From Campylobacteraceae bacterium (GTDB taxonomy: Bacteria > Campylobacterota > Campylobacteria > Campylobacterales > Sulfurovaceae): a stretch of 12,720 nucleotides of DNA. Below, one piece after another: positions 1-7,421 of this stretch. How positions within the stretch are numbered: the stretch's first letter is position 1; each line of letters starts with the position of its first letter. Under the pieces are notes generated by a model. It searched no databases. It saw only the letters and a program-made list of their open reading frames with translations, and had not been told where the DNA came from. Where the stretch lies: the NCBI GenBank assembly GCA_026986355.1, contig JALSOO010000093.1, positions 1-12,720 on the forward strand. Reading direction: 5' to 3'. Position numbers and translations under genes: made by a program.

Positions 1-984
1 AGCTGGTCCACTTGGGGATTCTCCGATTGGTTGTTTCGCATAGTTATACCCTAATCTACCTCTCCATTTATCTGCTTTGTATTGATACCCTACAGCATAG
101 ACATTTTGATTCTCCCAACCAAAATCTTTGTATCCTTTGGCATCTCCCCATTTAATCTGTTTATAATCAAAAGCAAAAGTATGTTTATCGACTTCATATC
201 CAATACCCATACCAATCTGTGCAGGTTGTTCCAGATGATTTCCCATTGTTTGAGGGAAAATACCAAAATCAACAAAAGGCTGAGTGGCATTAGAGAGTTG
301 ATTTTTATACTCCATATCAATCTTTGATTTATATACAGCACCAAATGTTAGACCATTAGCTACATCATAATAACCACCAAGATTAAAACCAAAACCTAAA
401 TCTTGTGCTACACCATCTCCAATATTTTTACCATCAAAACCTTGATAATTTATATCCAATGCACCATATTGAATAATAGATGTCACAGCCATACCAAAAT
501 TACCACTTCTATAAGCCACAGATGGGGCAAACTGCATAAGTTGAAGATTTGATACCATATGCATATTACCTGAGTCTCTTTGAGTCTGTTTTGCATTACG
601 ATAATCCACACCCATTCCTGCTGTACCCCACATACCGATACCTAAGTACCAATTATCATTAAGTTTATGAGAGATAGCTACACTAGGGATAATATTCATA
701 TCGGCATCACTATCATGTGATGATGCTTGACCCATCTTGGCAGACATATCAGGCATAAATATAGTTCCACCAAAAGAGATTGATGTACCTTTGGTACATG
801 TAATAAGTGCAGGATTATGTAGAGTCGATTCAGCACAATGACTTACAGCAATACCTGCTCCACCCATACCTCTGGCTTTTGTACCTACCCCAATAAGATT
901 ATCCCCGTTTGTTGCATGTAACAGTGTAGAGGTTAAGAGAGATAGAACCACTCCTTTTTGCAATGTTTTAACATTTAAATCCAT
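1..984 (-). CDS. FadL/OmpP1-family outer-membrane transport protein (3' part beyond the window)
   Basis: Predicted outer-membrane beta-barrel of the FadL/OmpP1/TodX family, which lets long-chain fatty acids or other hydrophobic molecules cross the outer membrane. The 328 visible codons are open from ATG at 984 to the window edge, so the C-terminal part of the barrel is missing. Residues 1-24 form a signal peptide ending LLHA. The mature N-terminus carries family hallmarks: a Gly-rich GTKARGMGGAGIAV stretch (about 33-47) and the NPA motif (HNPAL, 56-60). Alternating strands rich in Gly and aromatic residues follow, such as WYLGIGMWGTAGMGVDY. The start has a strong ribosome site, AAGGAG, 5 bases upstream. 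It lies 79 bases downstream of guaB on the same strand but has its own -10 element, so it is probably a separate unit. The substrate cannot be read from the sequence. The family call is confident. Confidence 0.88.
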   Translation of the reverse strand, partial: MDLNVKTLQKGVVLSLLTSTLLHATNGDNLIGVGTKARGMGGAGIAVSHCAESTLHNPALITCTKGTSISFGGTIFMPDMSAKMGQASSHDSDADMNIIPSVAISHKLNDNWYLGIGMWGTAGMGVDYRNAKQTQRDSGNMHMVSNLQLMQFAPSVAYRSGNFGMAVTSIIQYGALDINYQGFDGKNIGDGVAQDLGFGFNLGGYYDVANGLTFGAVYKSKIDMEYKNQLSNATQPFVDFGIFPQTMGNHLEQPAQIGMGIGYEVDKHTFAFDYKQIKWGDAKGYKDFGWENQNVYAVGYQYKADKWRGRLGYNYAKQPIGESPSGPA

Positions 985-1016
985 AAATACTCCTTTTTAT
1001 TAAATTATGAATTTAA

Positions 1017-1022
1017 ATTATA
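1017..1022 (-). promoter_or_regulatory. Extended -10 promoter element of the fadL-like gene
   Basis: On the minus strand this reads TGT followed by TATAAT, a perfect extended -10. Transcription would begin near 1010, giving a leader of about 26 bases before the ATG at 984. No -35 is evident, which is usual for Campylobacterota housekeeping promoters. Confidence 0.6.
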
Positions 1023-1063
1023 ACATATCTGTTTTACTTATAACTTATTTTTAACAATATTAA

Positions 1064-2509
1064 TTACGAGTGATAATTAGGAGACTCCTTGGTAATGGTA
1101 ACATCATGCACATGAGATTCACTAAGACCTGCTGATGTAATCTCAACAAATTCAGCTTTTTTCCAAAAGGTTTTAATATCTTCTGAACCACAGTAACCCA
1201 TAGATGCTCTAAGTCCTCCAATCATCTGATGAACAACAGAGGATATTTTACCACGATAAGGAACACGCCCCTCAATCCCCTCTGGTACAAGCTTATCAGA
1301 TGCAGTTCCCTCTTGGAAATATCTATCGGTACTACCTTTTGTCATCGCTCCGATACTACCCATTCCACGATACTCTTTGAACTGTCTACCATTAAAAAGT
1401 ATCATCTCTCCTGGAGCTTCATATGTACCTGCCAATGCAGAACCTAGCATAATAGAACTTGCACCCACAGCCAACGCTTTTGCTACATCTCCAGAGAAAC
1501 GAATCCCTCCATCTGCAATGACTGGAACACCAAGTGGATTAGCCACTTCTGCCACCTCATCAATCGCTGAAAGTTGAGGTACTCCCACACCTGTTACAAT
1601 TCTAGTAGTACAGATAGACCCAGGCCCAATTCCTACTTTAACAGCGTCAGCTCCTGCCTCAATCAAATCTCTAGCAGCGACTCCACTTGCAATATTTCCT
1701 GCGATTACATCTACATCAAGATTGGCTTTTATCTCTTTTAGCGTATCTATAATACCTTGTGAGTGTCCATGAGCAGAATCCAAAACAATAACATCAACTC
1801 CAGCTTCTACAAGTGCTGTTGCTCTCTCTAATTGCCCTACCCCAATTGCTCCTCCTACTCTAAGTCTACCGTGTTCATCTTTATTGGCATTGGGGAACTT
1901 CTCTTTTTTCTCTATATCTTTAATCGTAATAAGTCCTTGAAGTTTACCATTATTATCAACAATAGGAAGTTTCTCAATCTTATGCTCTTGAAGTATCTTG
2001 GAAGCCTCATCTAGTGTTGTACCTGCCTTGGCTGTAACCAATGGTGCTTTTGTCATAACATCTGCGATAATAGCACTCATATCGGTAATAAAACGCATAT
2101 CACGATTGGTAATAATACCCAAGAGAGTCATATCATCATCTACTACAGGTACACCTGATATTTTATAGTCAGCCATTAGCAAATCAGCATCTTTGACTGT
2201 TTTATCTGGAGAGATAAAAATTGGGTCAATAATAATTCCACTCTCTGATTTTTTGACTTTGCTTATCTGTTTTGCTTGGGTTTGGATATCCATATTTTTA
2301 TGAATAATACCGATTCCACCCAAATGAGCCATAGCTATAGCTGTTCGATACTCTGTTACGGTATCCATCGCTGCAGATACAAGTGGTGTATTGAGCGTTA
2401 CACGTTTAGTCAGATTGGTTTTGATAGATACCTCTTTTGGTAACACAGTTGAGTGTTGTGGAACAAGTAGTAAATCTTCAAATGTAAATGCTTTTTTCTT
2501 GATATTCAT
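1064..2509 (-). CDS. guaB: Inosine-5'-monophosphate dehydrogenase (IMPDH)
   Basis: Cytoplasmic enzyme that oxidises IMP to XMP with NAD+, the committed step of GMP synthesis. The 481 residues match the usual bacterial length. The N-terminal TIM-barrel part contains FEDLLLVPQHS and the TPLVSAAMDTVTE segment. Two CBS domains are inserted at about 93-205. The catalytic loop GPGSICTTR places the nucleophilic cysteine at Cys300. The phosphate-binding DGGIRFSGDVAKALAVGA follows at about 333-350. The mobile flap carries STDRYFQ, with the Arg396-Tyr397 pair that acts in hydrolysis, and the end has MIGGLRASMGYCG. All key residues are present. The ATG at 2509 is preceded by AAAAGGA that overlaps the gatA stop codon; the gap to gatA is 16 bases, so the two genes are surely co-transcribed. 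gatA-guaB adjacency is known from Campylobacter and Helicobacter. Confidence 0.98.
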   Translation of the reverse strand: MNIKKKAFTFEDLLLVPQHSTVLPKEVSIKTNLTKRVTLNTPLVSAAMDTVTEYRTAIAMAHLGGIGIIHKNMDIQTQAKQISKVKKSESGIIIDPIFISPDKTVKDADLLMADYKISGVPVVDDDMTLLGIITNRDMRFITDMSAIIADVMTKAPLVTAKAGTTLDEASKILQEHKIEKLPIVDNNGKLQGLITIKDIEKKEKFPNANKDEHGRLRVGGAIGVGQLERATALVEAGVDVIVLDSAHGHSQGIIDTLKEIKANLDVDVIAGNIASGVAARDLIEAGADAVKVGIGPGSICTTRIVTGVGVPQLSAIDEVAEVANPLGVPVIADGGIRFSGDVAKALAVGASSIMLGSALAGTYEAPGEMILFNGRQFKEYRGMGSIGAMTKGSTDRYFQEGTASDKLVPEGIEGRVPYRGKISSVVHQMIGGLRASMGYCGSEDIKTFWKKAEFVEITSAGLSESHVHDVTITKESPNYHS

Positions 2510-2525
2510 ATTTTATATTTTCCTT

Positions 2526-3866
2526 TTATTTTGTGTAGTTTACGGCTTTTTCGAGACTTAATGCCCCGTCAAACACTGCTTGTTCATCAAAAGCTTTACC
2601 AATAAGCTGTAATCCTATTGGCATACCTTCTCTATCTTTTGCAACAGGCAAAGAGATAGCAGGTAATCCTGCTAAGTTAATCGCAATTGTATACATATCA
2701 CTCTTATACATCTCTAGTGGGTCTTGTGTAGAGCCAATTTTAGGTGCAACAGTTGGAGCAACTGGAGATAAGATTAAATCTGCCTCTTCAAAAATTTTAT
2801 TAAACTCATCTCTGATTAGGTGTCTAACTTTTTGAGCTTTTATATAATAAGCGTCATAATATCCTGATGATAGGACAAAGTTACCTAACATGATTCTTCG
2901 TTTTACCTCATCACCAAATTGAGCTCGTGTATTGATATAGGTCTCTTCAAGATTTGAACCCTCTACACGTTTACCATAACGGATACCATCATAACGTGCT
3001 AAGTTTGTTGTAGCTTCTGCTGTAGCCACAATATAATAGGTTGCAATATCATACTTGGTATTTGCCATTGTTTTATGGACGATAGTATGTCCTAGCTCTT
3101 CTAAAACTTTTACTGTTTTAGCATATGCCTCTTGAATCTCTGGATTAGCCTCTGCTATATAGTTATCAGTAACAGCAATGGTAAATTTTCTATTAGCATC
3201 TAAGTTTTCACTGGTTGATACAAGCTCTAAACTTGAAGAGGTTGAGTCTTTTTCATCATAAGATGCGATTGCATCATATAAAATAGAAGCATCTTCTACA
3301 TTTTGAGTAATAGGACCAATCTGGTCAAGACTAGAAGCATAAGATGCCAAACCAAAACGACTTACACGACCATAAGTAGGTTTCATTCCTACACAACCAC
3401 AATAAGAAGCAGGTTGACGAATAGAACCACCTGTATCTGAACCTAATGCAGCAATAGCAATCCCACCAGCTACAGCAGCAGCTGAACCACCTGAACTTCC
3501 ACCTGGTACTCTATCCTCTCCATAAGGGTTTTTGGTAACACCATAAAATGAACTCTCGGTAGTTGACCCCATTGCAAACTCATCCATATTTGCTCTACCA
3601 AATGGTGTGAACCCTTTTTTCTGTAGATTATTAATTACCGTGGCATTATAGGGAGCAACATACCCTTGCAGAATCTCTGAACCACTTGTTATGGACCAAC
3701 CTTTTACTTGAATATTATCTTTGATAAGAATAGGCACACCCTCTCCTGCTAAAGAGAAATCAATATAAGCATTTAACCCACTCTCTTTGGCTTTAGATTC
3801 CATCTCAAATCTCAATAACTCTAACTCATCTCTACTTTTTGTTAATGCTTCTTTTAGTGTAATCAC
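2526..3866 (-). CDS. gatA: Asp-tRNA(Asn)/Glu-tRNA(Gln) amidotransferase subunit A
   Basis: Catalytic subunit of GatCAB, which amidates mischarged Glu-tRNA(Gln) and/or Asp-tRNA(Asn) in bacteria lacking the direct synthetases. The amidase-signature triad is intact: Lys49 (VPILIKDNI), cis-Ser124 (GGSSGGSAAAVA) and nucleophile Ser148 (GSDTGGSIRQPA). From GTG at 3866 the protein has 446 residues, near the usual length, and begins MITLKEAL like other members. An in-frame ATG at 3956 would give 476 residues, but it lies upstream of the -10 element at 3917-3912 and adds an AT-rich tail not typical of GatA. An ATG at 3881 has no ribosome site. The GTG has AGGA (3876-3873) with a 6-base spacer. It heads the operon with guaB. 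gatB and gatC are not in the window, as is common in this phylum, where the subunits are dispersed. Confidence 0.97.
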   Translation of the reverse strand: MITLKEALTKSRDELELLRFEMESKAKESGLNAYIDFSLAGEGVPILIKDNIQVKGWSITSGSEILQGYVAPYNATVINNLQKKGFTPFGRANMDEFAMGSTTESSFYGVTKNPYGEDRVPGGSSGGSAAAVAGGIAIAALGSDTGGSIRQPASYCGCVGMKPTYGRVSRFGLASYASSLDQIGPITQNVEDASILYDAIASYDEKDSTSSSLELVSTSENLDANRKFTIAVTDNYIAEANPEIQEAYAKTVKVLEELGHTIVHKTMANTKYDIATYYIVATAEATTNLARYDGIRYGKRVEGSNLEETYINTRAQFGDEVKRRIMLGNFVLSSGYYDAYYIKAQKVRHLIRDEFNKIFEEADLILSPVAPTVAPKIGSTQDPLEMYKSDMYTIAINLAGLPAISLPVAKDREGMPIGLQLIGKAFDEQAVFDGALSLEKAVNYTK

Positions 3867-3872
3867 TTGCTG

Positions 3873-3876
3873 TCCT
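3873..3876 (-). promoter_or_regulatory. Ribosome-binding site that decides the GTG start of gatA
   Basis: AGGA on the minus strand, 6 bases before GTG (3866-3864). It lies downstream of the two in-frame ATGs at 3956 and 3881, neither of which has a purine-rich site at the right distance. Confidence 0.65.
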
Positions 3877-3911
3877 AACATGTTATATATAGTTAATAAA
3901 AAAATTTTGTG

Positions 3912-3917
3912 ATTATA
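3912..3917 (-). promoter_or_regulatory. -10 promoter element of the gatA-guaB operon
   Basis: Minus-strand reading is TTAGC then TATAAT. Transcription would begin near 3905, about 40 bases before the GTG start. This position excludes the ATG at 3956 from a transcript made here. Confidence 0.6.
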
Positions 3918-4008
3918 GCTAAAAGTTGTTTTTGGTATGTTTATTTTTAAATTCATAAATGTTATTATATTTTTATAAAGATTATTAAAGAATCTAAAAT
4001 ATTAATGC

Positions 4009-4014
4009 TATACT
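4009..4014 (+). promoter_or_regulatory. Extended -10 promoter element of the LysM-like protein gene
   Basis: Reads TGC then TATACT. The predicted transcript starts near 4021, giving a leader of about 27 bases to the ATG at 4048. It is divergent from the gatA promoter; the two -10 elements are about 90 bases apart. Confidence 0.5.
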
Positions 4015-4047
4015 TTGATAATAGACTATTTTAAAAGGAAATATATA

Positions 4048-4740
4048 ATGAAAAAGATGTTATTTATAGCAGGGATAGCTCTCTACAGTAATCAATTAGT
4101 AGCAAACAGCTTAGATGAGTTAGGAGACATTCAATTAGTAGACGAATCAGATAAATCGGCTCTATTTCAAAAAGGTCCAATTGTGGGTTGTACCGATTTC
4201 AAAAAAAAAGAGATGAGCTGTTCAAAAAAACCTGAAGATGTCATACTAAGTCAACTCCCTACTAGTAAACAGCTAGATGAAAAAGATTTGGATAATGAGG
4301 AGGATAGCAATGAGATTAAAGAGCAATTAAAAAGTATCTTAGCCGAACTTTCAGCACTAAAAAAGAAACAAAAAGCAAACAGAAATACTATTACAGAACT
4401 ACGTTCATTGGTCAAAGTTTTATCTATAAGCAAACCTGTTATCCAAGGAAAAGAGAAACTAAAAATTGTTAAAAAAACAATTAAGAGAATGAAACCTAAA
4501 AAATATAAAGCAACACGTATTAGAAAACCAATTAAAGAGGTAGCAGTATATGATGACCATGTTGTAATTGAAGTACAAAACAATGAATCCTTATCTACTT
4601 ATGCACAAGCTTACTACCATGACAATACCAAATATTATAGAATCTACAAAGCAAATAGAGATAAAATTAATAAAAACTTACAAATTGTTATAGGAGATAG
4701 ACTTATTATCCCTGGAGCTACTTCATATAAAAATCAATAA
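4048..4740 (+). CDS. Secreted coiled-coil protein with a C-terminal LysM-like domain
   Basis: A 230-residue exported protein of unknown function. I place the start at ATG 4048 (MKKMLFIAGIALYSNQLVAN), which has AAAAGGA 8 bases upstream and opens directly with a signal peptide. An in-frame ATG at 4015 would add 11 residues and lies at the predicted -10. Residues 1-19 are the signal peptide. An acidic segment with Cys48 and Cys58, a possible disulfide, runs to about 85. A charged heptad-like helix (about 86-115, EIKEQLKSILAELSALKKKQ) looks like a coiled coil. A very basic linker spans about 124-154. The end (about 161-222, ESLSTYAQAYYHDNTKYYRIYKANRD, then VIGDRLIIP) has the pattern of a LysM peptidoglycan-binding domain. 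It probably sits in the periplasm against the cell wall. The LysM call is by pattern, not by search. Next to cysS, but cysS has its own promoter-like element. Confidence 0.8.
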   Translation: MKKMLFIAGIALYSNQLVANSLDELGDIQLVDESDKSALFQKGPIVGCTDFKKKEMSCSKKPEDVILSQLPTSKQLDEKDLDNEEDSNEIKEQLKSILAELSALKKKQKANRNTITELRSLVKVLSISKPVIQGKEKLKIVKKTIKRMKPKKYKATRIRKPIKEVAVYDDHVVIEVQNNESLSTYAQAYYHDNTKYYRIYKANRDKINKNLQIVIGDRLIIPGATSYKNQ

Positions 4741-4742
4741 AA

Positions 4743-4759
4743 ATACCCCTTGTGGGTAT
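4743..4759 (-). terminator. Small hairpin after the LysM-like gene, terminator-like on the minus strand
   Basis: ATACCC and GGGTAT form a perfect 6-bp stem around a 5-base loop, starting two bases after the stop codon at 4740. On the plus strand no U-run follows, so it would be a weak terminator for the upstream gene. On the minus strand the hairpin is followed by TTTTATTGATTTTTAT, the usual layout of an intrinsic terminator, although no minus-strand gene ends here. Confidence 0.3.
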
Positions 4760-4767
4760 CTATGTGA

Positions 4768-4773
4768 TATAAT
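4768..4773 (+). promoter_or_regulatory. Extended -10 promoter element of cysS
   Basis: Reads TGA then TATAAT. Transcription would begin near 4780, giving a leader of about 26 bases to the cysS ATG at 4806. It sits just after the small hairpin. Confidence 0.6.
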
Positions 4774-4805
4774 TCCAAAAAATATCTACACAAGGTTAAT
4801 ATCTT

Positions 4806-6206
4806 ATGCACATCTATGACAGTGTTAAAAAAACTAAACTCCCTTTTGAACCTATTATTCCAAGAAAAGCTTCTATCTATATCTGTGGTCCTACTGTTTA
4901 TGATGATGCACACTTAGGTCATGCTAGAAGCAGTCTAAGTTTTGACCTTTTATCTCGTACACTTAAACTACTACATTATCAAGTAACTATGTGTAAAAAC
5001 TTTACAGATATTGATGATAAAATCATCAAAAAGATTAAAGAGTCAGGGCATACACTAGAAGAGATAACAACTCACTATATAGATAGATATAGAGAGGATA
5101 TGAGAGCTTTAGGAGTGAGAGATGCAGATATTGAACCAAAAGCTACTGATTCACTTGAAGCTATAGAGTCTATGATTCAAACTCTAATAGATAGAGATAT
5201 AGCCTATGTAGTGGAGTCTGGAGATGTCTATTTTGATGTCTCAAAAGATAGAGAGTATGGGATTATCTCTAAGATGGTAGGAGATGATAGAGATAACCAA
5301 AGCCGTGTAGAACACACCTATTTTAAACGCAATCCAAAAGATTTTGCACTCTGGAAACATTGTAGTAGAGAGAGTGATATATGTTTTGATACAGCCTTTT
5401 CAAAAGGTCGCCCAGGTTGGCATATAGAGTGTTCAGCTATGATAGAGAAACATTTTGTAGGAAATAGTGAGTATACTATTGATATTCATGGAGGAGGAGC
5501 AGATTTACTCTTTCCTCATCATGAAAATGAAGCCTCACAGAGTAGATGTGCCACAGGTCATGAGGTTGCAAAGTACTGGATGCATAATGGATTTGTCAAT
5601 ATTGATGGAGAGAAGATGTCAAAGAGTCTAGGCAATAGTTTTTTTGTAAAAGATGCACTAAAAGTATATGATGGAGAGATTTTACGAAACTACCTCATCT
5701 CTATACACTATAGAAATGATTTCAACTTTAATGAAGAGGATTTACTCAACTCAAAAAAACGTCTCGATAGACTATACAGACTTAAAAAGAGAGTAACTCC
5801 AACTAAAGCCTCTAAACCAAATAGAGCTTTTTACAAAGCAATAATGAGTGCTATGAGTGATGATTTAAATATATCAGTAGCATTAGCCACTATTGATGAG
5901 ATGATAAGCTATACAAATGATAAGCTTGATGAAAATCCAAAAGATAAAGGGCTAAAAAAGGAGACTCTAGCCAATATTGAGTTTATTGATGAGCTTTTAG
6001 GTATCGGAGGCAAAGAGCCATTTGCCTATTTTCAGATAGGAGTTGATAGCGATACAAAAGCTAAAATAGAGTCTCTTATTGCAAAAAGAGATAGTGCAAA
6101 AGTAGATAGAGACTATAAAAAAGCTGATGCGATAAGAGAGGAGATTCTAGCAATGGGAATTGCTATCATGGATACATCAGAGGGTACAATTTGGGAGAAG
6201 CTCTAA
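4806..6206 (+). CDS. cysS: Cysteinyl-tRNA synthetase
   Basis: Cytoplasmic class I aminoacyl-tRNA synthetase that charges tRNA(Cys). At 466 residues it matches the family (E. coli 461). The HIGH-type signature is HLGH at 36-39 within CGPTVYDDAHLGHARS, and KMSKS is at 270-274 within GEKMSKSLGN. The zinc ligands that select cysteine are present: Cys27, Cys209 (WHIECSAM), His238 and Glu242 (FPHHENE). The C-terminal helical anticodon-binding part ends with RDYKKADAIREEILAMGI, also typical of the family. The ATG at 4806 has AAGG (4792-4795) 10 bases upstream. The gene ends 3 bases before the stop codon of the convergent RNase T2 gene. Confidence 0.98.
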   Translation: MHIYDSVKKTKLPFEPIIPRKASIYICGPTVYDDAHLGHARSSLSFDLLSRTLKLLHYQVTMCKNFTDIDDKIIKKIKESGHTLEEITTHYIDRYREDMRALGVRDADIEPKATDSLEAIESMIQTLIDRDIAYVVESGDVYFDVSKDREYGIISKMVGDDRDNQSRVEHTYFKRNPKDFALWKHCSRESDICFDTAFSKGRPGWHIECSAMIEKHFVGNSEYTIDIHGGGADLLFPHHENEASQSRCATGHEVAKYWMHNGFVNIDGEKMSKSLGNSFFVKDALKVYDGEILRNYLISIHYRNDFNFNEEDLLNSKKRLDRLYRLKKRVTPTKASKPNRAFYKAIMSAMSDDLNISVALATIDEMISYTNDKLDENPKDKGLKKETLANIEFIDELLGIGGKEPFAYFQIGVDSDTKAKIESLIAKRDSAKVDRDYKKADAIREEILAMGIAIMDTSEGTIWEKL

Positions 6207-6211
6207 GAGCT
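6199..6211. repeat. 13-base palindrome covering both convergent stop codons
   Basis: AGCTCT-A-AGAGCT is a perfect inverted repeat with a one-base centre. It contains the cysS stop (6204-6206) and reaches into the RNase T2 stop (6210-6212 on the other strand). As RNA it can form only a 4-bp stem with a 5-base loop, so it is a weak terminator at best. Confidence 0.4.
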
Positions 6212-7187
6212 AAAACCCAACGGCATCAATTCGTCCCTTGTAACATGTTCTATTAGGACGTTCACCTTTTTTGAAAAGTTCAGATAGATTTTTACCCTCA
6301 TTCCCTAAATGTAACCATAATTCTGTAACTAATCCTCGTTGACAATTCATGGTTACATGTCTACCTGTACCAGCTCCAAACTCTTTGTCAAACACTTTTC
6401 TAATATCTTCTAAACGTACTGTTTTCCCAATATTTTGCTTAAAAAACTGCCCAACTTTTGAACTATTTATCTGCTTTAAGAGATTAATCGCATCAGAGTA
6501 GTAATCATTAGCATTTGTACCATAACATGTACCATGTTTTACCCACTCATGTCTATGTAGATTTGAGCTATACCCTGGCATAACTTTGGATAATTCACTT
6601 CGTACTTCTGCTGTCAAGTTAACTCTATTAAGTCTATTCCACTGTTTATTTTTATCCATACCAACCTGCTTTTTATCTACATTACAGTATTGATTGTTTC
6701 TAGGTTGAGGCCAAAGCCCATGAAGTACAAACTCAAATGCACCAAAATCTTTGGAGGTCATATTTTTGCACTCCTTTTTATATTGATGAGTCTGACAAAA
6801 AGCATTTTGCCATGAAAGAGCCAGTAGATTCTGTTTGGAAGTAGATTTATGAATCTCTTTAACTGTTCCTCTATTTTTGATAGAAGTCAATATAGATGAT
6901 AGATTTGAACTCTTTTTCTCTTCTGACTTTGCATTACCAAAACAACTCTTATCTACCCAACGTTGAGCAACTCTCTCTCCATCAATAAGAGTTAATATCT
7001 GCCCCTTGTTCTCTTGTAAAATTCGATACTTTTTACCTACTGTTAATGAGACATTATTACTATTTGAAGTGTGCTTCATATTATTAAATGCTTCACAAGC
7101 TTTAGTAGCCTCTTCATATCGTTTATCTTTTGCCATTGCACTAAGTGGAAGTAGTGCTATAAGTGTTGACACTATTAGTTTATTCAT
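6210..7187 (-). CDS. Secreted RNase T2 family ribonuclease
   Basis: Endoribonuclease that cleaves single-stranded RNA through a 2',3'-cyclic phosphate and needs no metal. Both catalytic signatures are present: CAS1 FVLHGLWPQP with His156, and CAS2 HEWVKHGTC with His213, Glu214, Lys217 and His218. Residues 1-19 are a clear signal peptide (ALLPLSAMA), so it acts in the periplasm or outside. Cys131, Cys140, Cys168 and Cys221 flank the active-site segments and likely form disulfides. At 325 residues it is longer than E. coli RNase I (268): an extra segment of about 20-115 contains LTVGKKYRILQENKGQ, then AQRWVDKSCF, which reads like a small beta-rich module, followed by a Lys/Ser-rich linker. The ATG at 7187 has AAAGG with a 6-base spacer. 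It is divergent from the large exoprotein gene. A role in RNA scavenging is inference. Confidence 0.95.
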   Translation of the reverse strand: MNKLIVSTLIALLPLSAMAKDKRYEEATKACEAFNNMKHTSNSNNVSLTVGKKYRILQENKGQILTLIDGERVAQRWVDKSCFGNAKSEEKKSSNLSSILTSIKNRGTVKEIHKSTSKQNLLALSWQNAFCQTHQYKKECKNMTSKDFGAFEFVLHGLWPQPRNNQYCNVDKKQVGMDKNKQWNRLNRVNLTAEVRSELSKVMPGYSSNLHRHEWVKHGTCYGTNANDYYSDAINLLKQINSSKVGQFFKQNIGKTVRLEDIRKVFDKEFGAGTGRHVTMNCQRGLVTELWLHLGNEGKNLSELFKKGERPNRTCYKGRIDAVGF

Positions 7188-7209
7188 TTTTAACCTTTAA
7201 TTTTTTGGT

Positions 7210-7215
7210 ATTATA
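7210..7215 (-). promoter_or_regulatory. Extended -10 promoter element of the RNase T2 gene
   Basis: The minus strand reads TGT then TATAAT. The predicted start near 7203 gives a leader of only about 15 bases, just enough for the AAAGG ribosome site. Confidence 0.55.
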
Positions 7216-7232
7216 ACAGAAGTAACTAAACT

Positions 7233-7257
7233 ATAATATCTATATTTGAGATATTAT
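7233..7257. repeat. 9-bp inverted repeat in the divergent intergenic region
   Basis: ATAATATCT (7233-7241) and AGATATTAT (7249-7257) are exact reverse complements around a 7-base loop. It lies about 18 bases upstream of the RNase T2 -10 element, where a dimeric regulator could bind. AT-rich DNA yields such repeats fairly often, so function is uncertain. Confidence 0.4.
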
Positions 7258-7266
7258 TACAATAAT

Positions 7267-7286
7267 TTATAACTAATTATAACTAA
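7267..7286. repeat. Two head-to-tail copies of TTATAACTAA
   Basis: TTATAACTAA occurs at 7267-7276 and again immediately at 7277-7286, between the divergent RNase T2 and exoprotein genes. It may be an operator or simple AT-rich drift. Apart from this, the neighbouring inverted repeat and the two -10 elements, 7188-7421 is plain AT-rich spacer. Confidence 0.4.
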
Positions 7287-7386
7287 TATATACTCCAATA
7301 TAATAAAAATAAACTTAATTTACAAATTATATTATATAAGCAAGATAATTATATATTTTTGACACTTTTTGAGATAAAAAATTGGT

Positions 7387-7392
7387 TATAAT
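7387..7392 (+). promoter_or_regulatory. -10 promoter element of the large exoprotein gene
   Basis: A perfect TATAAT 29 bases before the ATG at 7422, giving a predicted leader of about 23 bases. A TTGACA at 7359-7364 is 22 bases upstream, too far to be a normal -35 partner. Confidence 0.5.
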
Positions 7393-7421
7393 ATTTTTAA
7401 TTAATAAAATGGAGAGGAAAA

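Noticed and set aside
82..344. Short open frames on both strands near the left edge
   Set aside because: Both lie in other frames of the FadL-like gene, which is open through the whole region and shows family motifs.
3867..3956. N-terminal extension of GatA from ATG 3956
   Set aside because: It lies partly upstream of the likely -10, has no ribosome site, and its translation is not like other GatA N-termini.
7359..7364. Perfect TTGACA as the -35 of the exoprotein promoter
   Set aside because: It is 22 bases from the TATAAT, too long a spacer, and other promoters here show no -35.
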